Counted from the stretch's first letter, positions 15,484 through 23,898 are shown. The stretch: 31,278 bases of DNA from Desulfobacterales bacterium (GCA_025454075.1 JALOPD010000011.1:1-31278), one strand, 5' to 3'. Made by a program: numbers and translations. The notes: generated by a model not told the origin, from the letters alone.

Positions 15484-15846
15484 ATGAAAAAGAAAGATCT
15501 CGATTTTTTCAAAAAATACCTTGAAAACAGACTTCAGGAACTCCTGAGCCAGGCCGATGACACGGTTTCGGGAATGACAAGCGCGAATGAGAACTTCCCC
15601 GACCCGACCGACCGCGCCTCCCTGGAAGCGGATCGCAATTTCCTGCTGCGGATTCGCGACCGGGAGAGCAAGCTGATCAAGAAAATCAAACAGGCGCTTG
15701 ACCGGATCGAAAACGGGACCTACGGGATATGCGAGTCGTGCGGGGAGGAGATCTCGGTCAAGCGGCTCAAGGCCCGCCCGGTGACCACCCAGTGCATCGA
15801 GTGCAAAGCCAAAGAGGAGGCCCTGGAGAAAGCGCTTGGAATTTAG
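15484..15846 (+). CDS. dksA: DksA/TraR family RNA polymerase-binding regulator
   Basis: 120-aa DksA-type transcription factor that enters the secondary channel of RNA polymerase and, with ppGpp, redirects transcription. A coiled coil fills about residues 5-75; the tip carries D-x-x-D-x-A as D40-P-T-D43-R-A45, the motif required for DksA activity. A four-Cys zinc finger is complete: Cys83, Cys86, Cys104 and Cys107. The ATG at 15484 with GGGG upstream gives the normal N-terminus MKKKDLDFFK; an earlier in-frame TTG/ATG-type start would add a non-conserved dozen residues. The last 11 nt overlap the next gene (PHP phosphoesterase), pointing to translational coupling. It is slightly shorter than E. 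coli DksA (151 aa), as common in delta lineages. Confidence 0.92.
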   Translation: MKKKDLDFFKKYLENRLQELLSQADDTVSGMTSANENFPDPTDRASLEADRNFLLRIRDRESKLIKKIKQALDRIENGTYGICESCGEEISVKRLKARPVTTQCIECKAKEEALEKALGI

Positions 15847-16705
15847 GCAGCCGCCTTCCATAGATCTTCACATCCATTCCACGGCTTCCGACGGTACGCT
15901 TACCCCCGCAGAGATCATCGCCCTCGCCCTGCGCCTTCGGTTGGGCGCCATCTCCATCACCGACCATGACTCCATCGCCGGTTCCCGGGAGGCCCTGCTC
16001 GACGGAATTCCCGAAGGACTCGGCTTTCTGACGGGAGTGGAGATCAGCGCCGAACCGCCGCCCTCCTACCCCGGCGCCGGCAGCATCCACATTCTGGGTT
16101 ACGGGATGCGCCTGGACGACCCCGAATTGAACGGGACTCTCGAGAAACTGCAGGATGCCCGCAAAGACCGCAATCCGCAGATCATTGCCCGCCTGAACAA
16201 GCTGGGGATCGCCATGGGCCTCGAAGAGTTGGAGCGCGAGGCCGGTGACGGACAGCCGGGCAGGCCCCACATCGCCAAGCTGCTGGTGAGGAAGGGTGTC
16301 GTGAGGACGATCGATGAAGCCTTCGACCGGTACCTCGGCAACGGCAAACCGGCCTATGTAGACAAATTCCGGATTGAATCCAGCCAGGCGATCGAGCTGA
16401 TCAACGGCGCCGGCGGCATTCCCGTCCTGGCCCATCCCTGCCTGCTCGAGCTGGAGAGCGAGCAACAGCTCGACGAGATCCTGCGGGAGATGATGTCCAT
16501 GGGGCTGAAAGGGTTGGAAGTCTATTTCTCCGAACACTCCCCGGAGCAGACCCGGCGCTATGCCGAATTGGCGCAGCGTTGCGATCTATTGATGACCGGC
16601 GGCACCGACTTTCACGGGGACATTCAACCGGACGTCCAGATGGGGGTCGGCAGAGGAGGCCTGAATGTCCCCTTCGAACTGTACGAGAGACTGATCGGGA
16701 GCTGA
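15836..16705 (+). CDS. PHP-domain phosphoesterase (YciV/TrpH-like nucleoside 3',5'-bisphosphate phosphatase)
   Basis: 289-aa metal-dependent phosphoesterase with the PHP fold. Ligand motifs are DLHIHSTASDG (10-20), ITDHDSI (41-47), LAHPCLLE (about 198-205) and GGTDFHGD (about 258-265). The E. coli relative YciV (RNase AM) hydrolyses 3',5'-nucleotides such as pAp and trims RNA 5' ends; this activity is family knowledge, not shown here. The only start that keeps the conserved N-terminus is a TTG at 15836, inside dksA, with GAGGAGG about 18 nt upstream; there is no ATG before the DLHIH motif. The 11-nt overlap suggests coupling to dksA. It is followed by rnc, giving a DksA, nucleotide phosphatase, RNase III neighbourhood. 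Confidence 0.85.
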   Translation: MEFRQPPSIDLHIHSTASDGTLTPAEIIALALRLRLGAISITDHDSIAGSREALLDGIPEGLGFLTGVEISAEPPPSYPGAGSIHILGYGMRLDDPELNGTLEKLQDARKDRNPQIIARLNKLGIAMGLEELEREAGDGQPGRPHIAKLLVRKGVVRTIDEAFDRYLGNGKPAYVDKFRIESSQAIELINGAGGIPVLAHPCLLELESEQQLDEILREMMSMGLKGLEVYFSEHSPEQTRRYAELAQRCDLLMTGGTDFHGDIQPDVQMGVGRGGLNVPFELYERLIGS

Positions 16706-16761
16706 CCCGACACCGCCGACCCGCAGCGCCCGCCCGCATTTCTCGAGAAGAGGAGCTTCCC

Positions 16762-17454
16762 ATGGATCGTCCCCCGGTTTCCCCTGTCGAAACGCTCATC
16801 CGCTACACCTTCAAGGACAAACGTCTGCTGGAGGAGGCCCTGCGGCACAGCTCGTTCGTCAACGAGGTCCCGGACGCCGGCCTGCGGGACAATGAGCGTC
16901 TGGAGTTTCTGGGGGATGCGGTGCTGAACCTGGTGGTGGGGCACATTCTGTTGATGCGCTTTGCCGTCTTGAAGGAGGGCGACTTGTCGCGCATGCGGGC
17001 CAACCTGGTCAATGAACAGCAGCTGGCTCAGCTGGCGCGCGGCCTTTGCCTCGGCACCGCCGTCAAGCTCGGCAGGGGAGAGGCCCAGTCCGGCGGGCAT
17101 GAAAAGAATTCCATCCTGGCCGGCACGTTGGAGGCGCTGATGGCGGCCGTCTACGTGGATGGGGGGTTCGAAGCTGTTTCTACGCTGATCCAAAGGATTT
17201 TTATGCCGTTGGTGCAGCAACTTGACGGCGCCAACGGGCACGCCGATTTTAAAAGCCAGCTCCAGGAATTGGTGCAGGCCCGTCCTGGAACGATGCCGAG
17301 CTATGCGGTCACCCGGGAAGAGGGACCCGACCACGACAAAACCTTCTGGGTGCAACTTCGGGTGCTGGACATCGTGGCCCAGGGCATGGGCAAGAGCAAG
17401 AAAGCCGCCGAGCAGGATGCAGCGCGAAAGGCCCTGGAGCTGCTCAAGCCTTAA
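16762..17454 (+). CDS. rnc: Ribonuclease III
   Basis: 230-aa double-strand-specific endoribonuclease for rRNA processing and mRNA decay. The signature ERLEFLGDAV (45-54) provides acidic catalytic residues, and Glu124 in GTLEALMAAVYVDGG provides another. The C-terminal double-stranded RNA-binding domain spans about 155-230, with DFKSQLQE at its start and GKSKKAAEQDAARKAL at its end. The frame runs open to 16579 over the upstream gene, but MDRPPVSPVETL at 16762 fits the family and follows an AGAAGAGGAG ribosome-binding site. The next gene encodes an Elp3-like radical SAM protein 41 nt downstream; a similar rnc-radical SAM pairing is found in many clostridia, which supports the reading of both. 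Confidence 0.96.
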   Translation: MDRPPVSPVETLIRYTFKDKRLLEEALRHSSFVNEVPDAGLRDNERLEFLGDAVLNLVVGHILLMRFAVLKEGDLSRMRANLVNEQQLAQLARGLCLGTAVKLGRGEAQSGGHEKNSILAGTLEALMAAVYVDGGFEAVSTLIQRIFMPLVQQLDGANGHADFKSQLQELVQARPGTMPSYAVTREEGPDHDKTFWVQLRVLDIVAQGMGKSKKAAEQDAARKALELLKP

Positions 17455-17495
17455 CGGATGATCTTCCGGATCCGGTATCTGTCGGTGACGATCTC

Positions 17496-18551
17496 ATGAC
17501 GGCCCGCCCCTTCATCGTGCCGGTCTTCATTCCGCATGCCGGCTGCCCCCACCGCTGCGTATTTTGCAACCAGGCCGCCGTCACCGGCCATGGCGGCGCT
17601 TTGCCTGAACCCGGCAATTGGACGGCCCATGCCGGGGAGTTCTTACGGTTTCGCGGCCGCCGTCAAGGGACTTCGCAAATTGCATTTTTTGGCGGCAACT
17701 TCCTTGGATTGCCCGATGAACGCATCCGTGCGATGCTGATAGCGGCCTCGGAATACGTGCACAAGGCACTGGTCGACGGAATCCGATTTTCCACCCGGCC
17801 GGACACCGTGAACCGCAAAACCTTGCGCCTGATCGCCGCCTTCCCCGTGCAAACCGTGGAGCTGGGGGCGCAGTCAATGGACGCAGAGGTCCTCATGCTC
17901 TCGCGGCGGGGTCACACCGCTGCGGATACCGTGGCCGCCGTGGAACTGCTGAGGGCCGCCGGCTACGCGGTGGGGCTGCAGGTCATGGTGGGGCTGCCCG
18001 GCGACGACGCGGCCCGCCTCATGGAGACCGGCCGACGCATTGCTGATCTTAAGCCGGACTTCGTCCGAATTTACCCGACCCTGGTCCTGGCCGGAAGCAT
18101 TTTAGAGACGTGGTACCGTGCGGGCCGATACCGGCCCCTGGAGGTAGAAGAGGCCGTCGAGCAGACGATGCCGCTTTACCGCCTTTTCCGACAGCGCGGG
18201 ATCGCGGTCATCCGCACCGGGCTTCAGCCCACGGTGGAGCTCTCCCGAGGAGGCTCAGTGGCGGCCGGACCGTTTCACCCGGCCTTCGGCCATCTGGTGC
18301 AAAGCGCATGTTTCCTGGACGCCGTCCGGAATGCCTTGTGCCGTAAATCCATTTCGGGCCGGACACTTGAAATTTGTGTTCACCCGCGGAGCCTGTCGCG
18401 GATGCGCGGCCTTAAAAACGCCAACTGCGAAGCCATCAAGCGGGAATTCGGGTTTTCAAACGTGAGGGTGTGGCCACATTCGGGTTTGCGGGAGGATGCC
18501 ATCGGGCTGCCGGACGGTAGCGCGGTTGCGGTTTATGTGATCAACTCCTGA
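17496..18551 (+). CDS. Elp3-like radical SAM protein without acetyltransferase domain
   Basis: 351-aa radical SAM protein. The 4Fe-4S/SAM motif is Cys17-x3-Cys21-x2-Cys24 in AGCPHRCVFC, followed by FFGGNFLGL (the GGE-like motif of this group), STRPDTVN, VELGAQSM and QVMVGLPGD, all typical of the Elp3/Radical_SAM_C family. Unlike Elp3 itself there is no GNAT acetyltransferase domain; the C-terminus instead ends with about 90 residues containing EICVHPRSLSRMRGLKNAN. The substrate is unknown; RNA modification is a reasonable guess from the family and from its place beside rnc. It ends 36 nt from the convergent PBP1A gene, with a terminator in between. Confidence 0.85.
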   Translation: MTARPFIVPVFIPHAGCPHRCVFCNQAAVTGHGGALPEPGNWTAHAGEFLRFRGRRQGTSQIAFFGGNFLGLPDERIRAMLIAASEYVHKALVDGIRFSTRPDTVNRKTLRLIAAFPVQTVELGAQSMDAEVLMLSRRGHTAADTVAAVELLRAAGYAVGLQVMVGLPGDDAARLMETGRRIADLKPDFVRIYPTLVLAGSILETWYRAGRYRPLEVEEAVEQTMPLYRLFRQRGIAVIRTGLQPTVELSRGGSVAAGPFHPAFGHLVQSACFLDAVRNALCRKSISGRTLEICVHPRSLSRMRGLKNANCEAIKREFGFSNVRVWPHSGLREDAIGLPDGSAVAVYVINS

Positions 18552-18553
18552 AA

Positions 18554-18587
18554 GAAACCTCCCCGCGCCCTTGCGCGGGGAGATTTC
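18554..18587. terminator. Bidirectional intrinsic terminator between the radical SAM and PBP1A genes
   Basis: A 10-bp GC stem (18559-18568 with 18573-18582), loop CCTT, extended by four more A-T/G-C pairs after one mismatch (18554-18557 with 18584-18587). Short T-rich stretches flank it on both strands. It fills almost the whole 36-bp gap between two converging stop codons. Confidence 0.8.
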
Positions 18588-21017
18588 TTAAAGGTCTTTC
18601 TTGAAAAAATCCTCTGTCTCTTTGACCTCCCCCGGCCGCTTGCTGTAATCGACCGGCACCGTGCCCTCCTTGAAGCATTCGAAAATCGTCTTGCGCGATT
18701 CGGGCACGGGCAACAGCCCCGTTTCGGCATCGATCTTGGCGAAAACCACCCCTTCCGGCGGCTGGAAAGTTTTGACCGGCTCATTGGCCAGAGCCCGCTT
18801 CATAAAACCCAGCCAGATGGGGCTGGCCGCCACGGCTCCGGTCTCGGTTTTGCCCAGCGGGGCCTCAGTGTCGAAACCGACCCAAACCCCCGCGATGTAC
18901 TCGGGGGTGTAGCCGATGTACCAGGCATCGTACAGATCGTTGGTGGTCCCGGTCTTGCCGGCGGTCGGTCTGCCCAGGGCCTTAATGCGCTGGCCCGTCC
19001 CGTGCTGGACAACGCTCTCCATCAGGCTGGTCATGATGAAGGCGGTGTCCTTCTCGATAACCGGCCTGCGTTCGGAGACGGCTTCCTCCAGCACGTTCCC
19101 GTCCCGGTCGACGATTTTCAGGGTAAACACCGGCTCGACCATGTATCCCTGGTTGGCGAAAACCGAATAGGCCCGGACGAGCTCTAACAAGCTCACCCCG
19201 GAGGCGCCGAGGGCGAGCGAAAGCGTTCGGGTGAGTTCAGAGGAGATTCCCAGCTTGCGGGCATAATCGATGGCGTAGTCGATGCCGATGTCCTGCAGGA
19301 TTTTGACCGTCACGACGTTGCGCGACTGGGCCAGCGCCTCCCGCAGGAGGGTCGGCCCATAAAAAGTCTCACGGTAATTTTTGGGCTTCCAGGTCTGGTC
19401 GCGTACACGGTCCTCGAAAACCACGGCGGAGTCGACGATGACCGTCGCGGGCGTGTAAGTTTTCCTGGGGTCGGTGAACTTACGGTCCAGCGCGGCCGCG
19501 TAGATGATCGGCTTGAAAGAGGAACCCGGTTGACGGCGCGACTGGATGGCGCGATTGAACTGGGTTTCGTTGAAATCGCGGCCGCCCACCATGGCCTTCA
19601 CCAACCCGGTTCCGGCCTCCAGGCACAAGAGCGCGCCCTGCACCAGGGGCTCCTGCTCGAGAGAAAGGCGCCAAGGCTCACGGGCGTCCTTGCGCTTGTC
19701 CTTGACCTTCACCAGGACGACATCCCCGACCTTGAGCACCGCGCTCGGCTGGCGGACCTTGGCTTCGTAATGGGCCACGTCGGGGTTGGGCTTGCGCGCC
19801 CATTCCATGTCCGCCAGGGCGATGGTTCCGAGATCGTTGCCGATCTTCACGCTCGCCGTCTTGGCCGCATCGCTCACCTGAACCACCACGGCCTGGGTGA
19901 TTTTACCCGGCTCCAGAGGGTTTTTCTCGAGTTCCGCCTGCTGGTCGCGGGCGAAGGCTTCGCTGTCGGTGGAAGGGATCGACTTGAGCGGCCCGCGATA
20001 GCCCTGGCGCTTGTCGAGCTCCTGCAGCCCCTTGTTGACCTCCTGCTCGGCCATCTTCTGGAAATCGATGTTGACCGCCGTGTAGATTTGAAGCCCCTGG
20101 GTGTAGAGGGCGTCCGCGCCGTATTTGGCCTCCACGTAGCGGCGAACATGTTCCGTGTAGTAGGGCACTTCCTCCACGTAAATGTTGCGGCGGGGCTTGA
20201 TGTCCAGCTTGAGCGCCAGCGCCTCGTTGGCCTGAACACGGGAGATGTGGCCCTCCTCGACCATTCGATTGAGGACGTAGACCTGCCGTGCCCGTGCCTG
20301 CTCGGGGTGGCGGAAGGGGGAATAGCGGGTCGGGGCCTGGGGAAGGCCGGCCAGGAGGGCGCACTCCGCCAGGTTCAGTTCCTGAACCGGCTTTCCAAAA
20401 TAGTTCTCGGCCGCGGCCTGCACGCCGTAGGCCCCATGGCCGAGGTAGATCTGGTTGAGATAAAGAAAGAGAATCTCCTCCTTGGAAAACGCCTTCTCGA
20501 TGCGGTAGCTCAGGATGATTTCCTTAATCTTCCGGATGTAGCTGCGCTCGGGCGTCAAAAGAAAGGAGCGCGTCACCTGCTGGGTGATGGTGCTGCCGCC
20601 CTGCTTGATGGTCCCGGCCTCGAGGTTTTTAAGGGCGGCACGGACGATGCCCAGGGGGTCTATGCCCTGGTGCTGGAAAAAGCGGGAATCTTCGGCGGCA
20701 ACGAACGCCTTGACCAGCAGGGGCGGCACATCGCTCAGCGGGATGACCACCCGGCGCTCCTTGAAAAACTCGGCTATTACGCGCTGATCGTCGGCATAGA
20801 CCTTGGAGATGATCGCCGGCTGGTAGTCCATGAGGGAGTTGATCCTGGGCAGGTCCTGGCTGATGTACTGATACCCGCCGATCAGGGTGGCCGCGCCAAG
20901 CAGGCCGAGAATGAAGAGCGCCAAAATGGGATAAAGGACGAGGCGCTTGAAGCGTCCCCGCTTCTTGGGGCTTTGGGACTGGGCTTTTTTCTGGGGGATA
21001 GGGGCCTTCTGAACCAT
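18588..21017 (-). CDS. mrcA: Penicillin-binding protein 1A (bifunctional transglycosylase/transpeptidase)
   Basis: 809-aa class A PBP that polymerises and cross-links peptidoglycan in the periplasm. A basic N-terminal tail is followed by one membrane anchor (about 26-50). The GT51 transglycosylase domain has Glu109 in AAEDSRFFQHQGID and GGSTITQQ (140-147). An OB-like insert (about 340-455), typical of PBP1A, precedes the transpeptidase domain with Ser499 in PGSSFKP, SRN near 569 and KTGTT near 680. The length fits PBP1A of Gram-negative bacteria. It is single and monocistronic, converging on the radical SAM gene. The ATG at 21017 follows a GAAGG sequence; the leader can form two mutually exclusive hairpins (21039-21074). 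Confidence 0.95.
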   Translation of the reverse strand: MVQKAPIPQKKAQSQSPKKRGRFKRLVLYPILALFILGLLGAATLIGGYQYISQDLPRINSLMDYQPAIISKVYADDQRVIAEFFKERRVVIPLSDVPPLLVKAFVAAEDSRFFQHQGIDPLGIVRAALKNLEAGTIKQGGSTITQQVTRSFLLTPERSYIRKIKEIILSYRIEKAFSKEEILFLYLNQIYLGHGAYGVQAAAENYFGKPVQELNLAECALLAGLPQAPTRYSPFRHPEQARARQVYVLNRMVEEGHISRVQANEALALKLDIKPRRNIYVEEVPYYTEHVRRYVEAKYGADALYTQGLQIYTAVNIDFQKMAEQEVNKGLQELDKRQGYRGPLKSIPSTDSEAFARDQQAELEKNPLEPGKITQAVVVQVSDAAKTASVKIGNDLGTIALADMEWARKPNPDVAHYEAKVRQPSAVLKVGDVVLVKVKDKRKDAREPWRLSLEQEPLVQGALLCLEAGTGLVKAMVGGRDFNETQFNRAIQSRRQPGSSFKPIIYAAALDRKFTDPRKTYTPATVIVDSAVVFEDRVRDQTWKPKNYRETFYGPTLLREALAQSRNVVTVKILQDIGIDYAIDYARKLGISSELTRTLSLALGASGVSLLELVRAYSVFANQGYMVEPVFTLKIVDRDGNVLEEAVSERRPVIEKDTAFIMTSLMESVVQHGTGQRIKALGRPTAGKTGTTNDLYDAWYIGYTPEYIAGVWVGFDTEAPLGKTETGAVAASPIWLGFMKRALANEPVKTFQPPEGVVFAKIDAETGLLPVPESRKTIFECFKEGTVPVDYSKRPGEVKETEDFFKKDL

Positions 21018-21261
21018 GGATCGTCAGCCTTCATCGGTGCGGGTGGAAACTTGCGCACCCGCCTGGAAGCGGGTCCTCACGCCGAATGAATTCAAACTCA
21101 TAACCTCAAGACTAATGTAGACCTTTTCCTAAATGCAAGAAGGATTCTGAAAATTCATGGATCCTTGTGTATGAGAGCCGCGCGGCTACGCCGATTGAAG
21201 CCTGTTTGAATTCATTTCGGACCTGATACCAGAAAATGAGGTTTCTAACAACAAAAAATAA
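21018..21261. repeat. Nested inverted repeats upstream of the PBP1A gene
   Basis: A 13-bp perfect inverted repeat, AATGAATTCAAAC (21085-21097) with 21204-21216, encloses a 6-bp stem AAGGAT/ATCCTT (21140-21145, 21161-21166) and the palindrome AGCCGCGCGGCT (21176-21187). Nearer the gene, GCGGGT (21039-21044 and again 21069-21074) competes for ACCCGC (21057-21062). No coding sequence is seen here. I could not identify a clear PBP1A promoter. Confidence 0.7.
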
Positions 21262-21288
21262 TTGACTTTAGCCGTGCAACAATATTAG
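21262..21288 (+). promoter_or_regulatory. Weak candidate promoter for hisI-hisG
   Basis: TTGACT (21262-21267) and TATTAG (21283-21288) with a short 15-bp spacer in an AT-rich stretch. A perfect 12-bp palindrome AGGTTCGAACCT lies downstream at 21346-21357, before the hisI start. Confidence 0.35.
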
Positions 21289-21415
21289 TAAATAAGATTT
21301 TGGTTGTACTTGAACTCATATAGCAGCGGCGGCGGACCCGATAATAGGTTCGAACCTTGTCGACTTCAATGTTTGAACGAAGGCTTTTCCGCAAACGCCG
21401 CGATGGTAGCCCAGC

Positions 21416-21793
21416 ATGCTCAGGCTCAACTTTGACAAACTTGGCGGCCTGGTTCCCGCGATCGCCCAGGATTATCAAACCGGCGAGGTCCTGATGCTCG
21501 CCTTCATGAACGAGGCAGCCTGGAACGCGACCCTCGCAACCGGACGGGCCACCTACTACAGCCGCAGCCGTAAATGCCTCTGGGTGAAAGGCGAAACATC
21601 CGGAAACATTCAACGCGTGCGAGAAATCCGCGTCGACTGCGACGACGACACGGTGGTCCTTAAGGTCGAGCAGGTGGGCGGCGCCGCCTGCCATACCGGA
21701 CATCGCAGTTGTTTTTACAAGAAGGTTGAAAACGGGGTGGTTCATGTGGAAGGCCAACCGGTGTTCGACCCGAAGGAGGTTTATCGAAAGTGA
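21416..21793 (+). CDS. hisI: Phosphoribosyl-AMP cyclohydrolase
   Basis: 125-aa zinc and magnesium dependent enzyme that opens the adenine ring of phosphoribosyl-AMP in histidine synthesis. The metal-binding motif [13 protein letters not shown] (about 77-89) and the Cys-containing [11 protein letters not shown] (about 94-104) are complete, as is the N-terminal LMLAFMN and [16 protein letters not shown] substrate region. There is no HisE domain, so the pyrophosphohydrolase must be separate. The ATG at 21416 lacks a clear ribosome-binding site. The stop TGA overlaps the GTG start of hisG by 4 nt, so the two are translationally coupled. Confidence 0.95.
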   Translation: MLRLNFDKLGGLVPAIAQDYQTGEVLMLAFMNEAAWNATLATGRATYYSRSRKCLWVKGETSGNIQRVREIRVDCDDDTVVLKVEQVGGAACHTGHRSCFYKKVENGVVHVEGQPVFDPKEVYRK

Positions 21794-22665
21794 CCAAGAA
21801 ACTGAAACTGGGCATCCCTAAAGGCAGCCTGCAGGAAGCGACCATTTCGCTTTTCAAACGCTCCGGCTGGAACATCAATGTCAACAGCCGCAGTTATTTC
21901 CCCGAAATCAATGATGATTTTATCGAATGCGCCATTTGTCGCGCCCAGGAGATGTCCCGTTACGTGGAAAACGGGACGCTCGATGCCGGTCTCACCGGAA
22001 AGGACTGGGTTGCCGAAAACAGCTCCGACGTGCACGTCGTGGCGGATCTGGTCTACTCCAAAGTGAGCGCACGGCCGGCGCGCTGGGTATTGGCCGTGCC
22101 CTACGATTCCCCGATCAGCCGCCTGGAAGACCTCGCCGGGAAGAAGCTTGCCACCGAGCTGGTGGAATTTACCCGGCGCTATTTTGCCGAACGCCGGATC
22201 GACGTCAATATCGAATTTTCCTGGGGAGCCACCGAAGCCAAGGTCGTTTCCGGGCTGGTGGACGCCATTGTCGAAGTCACTGAAACGGAGAGCACCATCA
22301 AGGCCCACGGCTTGCGCATCATCCACGAACTGATGCGCACCAACACCCAGCTGATCGCCAACCACCGAGCCTGGGCGGATGCCGACAAGCGCTTGAAAAT
22401 CGAGCAAATCGCCCTGCTTCTCAAAGGCGCGCTGCTGGGCGAGAAGATGGTCGGGCTGAAGATGAACGTTCCCGAAGAGCGCATGGAAGAGGTGATCGCC
22501 ATGCTGCCCAGCCTGAAGTCCCCAACGGTCGCCCCGCTTTACCGTTCGACCTACTTTTCGGTGGAGATCATGGTCAACCGGGAGATCGTGCGCGACCTCA
22601 TCCCCAAACTGCTTGCGCACGGCGCCGAAGGCATCATCGAGTACCCATTGAACAAGGTGGTTTAA
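21790..22665 (+). CDS. hisG: ATP phosphoribosyltransferase, long form
   Basis: 291-aa catalytic enzyme of the first committed histidine step, joining ATP and PRPP. Family features: [16 protein letters not shown] at the N-terminus, AGLTGKDWV, the PRPP-binding region [17 protein letters not shown], and a C-terminal regulatory domain (about 215-291), where histidine feedback acts in long-form HisG; therefore no HisZ is needed. The GTG at 21790 overlaps the hisI stop. The end of the gene is unusual: the last codons form one arm of a 16-bp perfect inverted repeat whose other arm lies just after the stop. The neighbouring downstream gene is an aminotransferase rather than another his gene. Confidence 0.95.
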   Translation: MTKKLKLGIPKGSLQEATISLFKRSGWNINVNSRSYFPEINDDFIECAICRAQEMSRYVENGTLDAGLTGKDWVAENSSDVHVVADLVYSKVSARPARWVLAVPYDSPISRLEDLAGKKLATELVEFTRRYFAERRIDVNIEFSWGATEAKVVSGLVDAIVEVTETESTIKAHGLRIIHELMRTNTQLIANHRAWADADKRLKIEQIALLLKGALLGEKMVGLKMNVPEERMEEVIAMLPSLKSPTVAPLYRSTYFSVEIMVNREIVRDLIPKLLAHGAEGIIEYPLNKVV

Positions 22666-22720
22666 TGCTTGAAAAGACAGCTTCAAACCACCTTGTTCAA
22701 GATTGTTAAAACCAATTTTT
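22648..22720 (+). terminator. 16-bp inverted repeat at the end of hisG, possible attenuating terminator
   Basis: TTGAACAAGGTGGTTT (22648-22663), including the hisG stop, pairs perfectly with 22685-22700 around a 21-nt loop. A T5 run follows at 22716-22720, 15 nt beyond the stem. It could terminate or stabilise the hisIG mRNA before the aminotransferase gene. Confidence 0.55.
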
Positions 22721-22734
22721 CCAAAGGAAAAATT
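22714..22734 (+). repeat. 9-bp stem over the aminotransferase ribosome-binding site
   Basis: AATTTTTCC (22714-22722), a 3-nt loop AAA and GGAAAAATT (22726-22734) form a perfect inverted repeat. The loop and right arm contain the AAAGGA Shine-Dalgarno sequence for the ATG at 22741, so folding would hide it. The stem is AT-rich and probably weak. Confidence 0.6.
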
Positions 22735-22740
22735 TAAATT

Positions 22741-23898
22741 ATGGTTTCAAAACGAACCCGGGAACTGACATCCTTCATCGTCATGGACGTGCTCGAGAAG
22801 GCCAAGGAGATGGAGCGCCGCGGAGTGCATGTCATCCACCTCGAGGTGGGTGAGCCGGATTTTGATGCGCCCGCCTGCGTGAAGGCTGCGGCCTGCCGGG
22901 CGCTGGAGGAGGGCCATACCCATTACACCCACAGCATGGGCAATTTCGAGCTGCGGGAAGCCATCGCCCACTACTACCGGGGAACTTACGGCGTCAGCGT
23001 CGAACCGGAGCAGATCATCGTGACCTCAGGATCCTCGCCGGCCATCCTGCTGGTCTTCTCCGCTCTGCTCGACCCGGGCGACGAGGTCATCATCTCCGAC
23101 CCGCACTACGCCTGCTACCCGAACTTCATCAAGTTCGTGCAGGGGGTGCCGGTGTCCGTCCCGGTCTTTGAGGAAGACGGCTTCCAGTTCCGGCCCGAGG
23201 CCATCCGTGAGAAAATCAACGCCCGGACCAAGGCGATCTTCATCAATTCGCCCTCCAACCCCACCGGGAACCTTCTTTCGGCCGAACGCATGCAGGAAAT
23301 CGCCGAAATGGCAGCTGGCCCCGACGCCCCGATGATCGTCTCCGACGAGATCTATCACGGCCTGGTCTACGAGGGCCAAGACCACAGCATCCTGGAATTC
23401 ACCGACCGGGCTTTCGTGCTCAACGGGTTTTCAAAGCTCTTCGCCATGACCGGCCTGCGGCTGGGGTATGTCATTGCCCCGCCCGTGCTCATACGGCCCA
23501 TGCAGAAGCTGCAGCAGAATTTCTTCATCTCAGCCAACTCCATGGTGCAGCGGGCGGCCATTGCCGCGCTGCAGTGCGCCGGCGACGATGTCGCGCGCAT
23601 GAAGTCGGTGTATGACGAGCGCCGCAAGTTCATGATCCGCCGGCTCAAGGAAATCGGCCTCGGCATCACCGTGGAGCCGACGGGCGCTTTCTATGTGTTC
23701 GCCAACGCCAAGCACATCTCCGGCGACTCCTACCAACTGGCCTTCGACATCCTTGAGAAAGCCCATGTGGGCGTCACCCCCGGCATCGATTTCGGACAAA
23801 ACGGCGAAGGCTACCTGCGGTTTTCCTATGCGAATTCCATGGAGAACATCGCCGAAGCCATGAACCGGCTTGAGCACTATTTCCGCACGCGGCGCTGA
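22741..23898 (+). CDS. Class I/II PLP-dependent aminotransferase
   Basis: 385-aa fold-type I aminotransferase, close in pattern to aspartate/aromatic or alanine-type enzymes of the AspC-like subgroup I-gamma. Motifs: HLEVGEPDF near residue 35, THYTHSMGNFELREAI (substrate-domain hallmark), VTSGSSPAIL, SNPTGN, SDEIYHGLVY, and the PLP lysine in NGFSKLFAMTGLRLGY (about 228-243). The C-terminal RFSYANSMENIAEAM includes the expected carboxylate-binding Arg. It follows hisG by 75 nt, but it lacks features I would use to call it HisC, so the amino-acid substrate is not settled. Expression may depend on read-through of the hisG hairpin and on the stem covering its ribosome-binding site. Confidence 0.88.
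   Translation: MVSKRTRELTSFIVMDVLEKAKEMERRGVHVIHLEVGEPDFDAPACVKAAACRALEEGHTHYTHSMGNFELREAIAHYYRGTYGVSVEPEQIIVTSGSSPAILLVFSALLDPGDEVIISDPHYACYPNFIKFVQGVPVSVPVFEEDGFQFRPEAIREKINARTKAIFINSPSNPTGNLLSAERMQEIAEMAAGPDAPMIVSDEIYHGLVYEGQDHSILEFTDRAFVLNGFSKLFAMTGLRLGYVIAPPVLIRPMQKLQQNFFISANSMVQRAAIAALQCAGDDVARMKSVYDERRKFMIRRLKEIGLGITVEPTGAFYVFANAKHISGDSYQLAFDILEKAHVGVTPGIDFGQNGEGYLRFSYANSMENIAEAMNRLEHYFRTRR

Noticed and set aside
19530..21089. 519-codon plus-strand frame opposite the PBP1A gene
   Set aside because: Antisense shadow of a gene with all catalytic motifs; no recognisable domain.
21341..21360. GGTTCGAACC resembling a tRNA T arm
   Set aside because: No acceptor stem, anticodon arm or D arm can be built around it.
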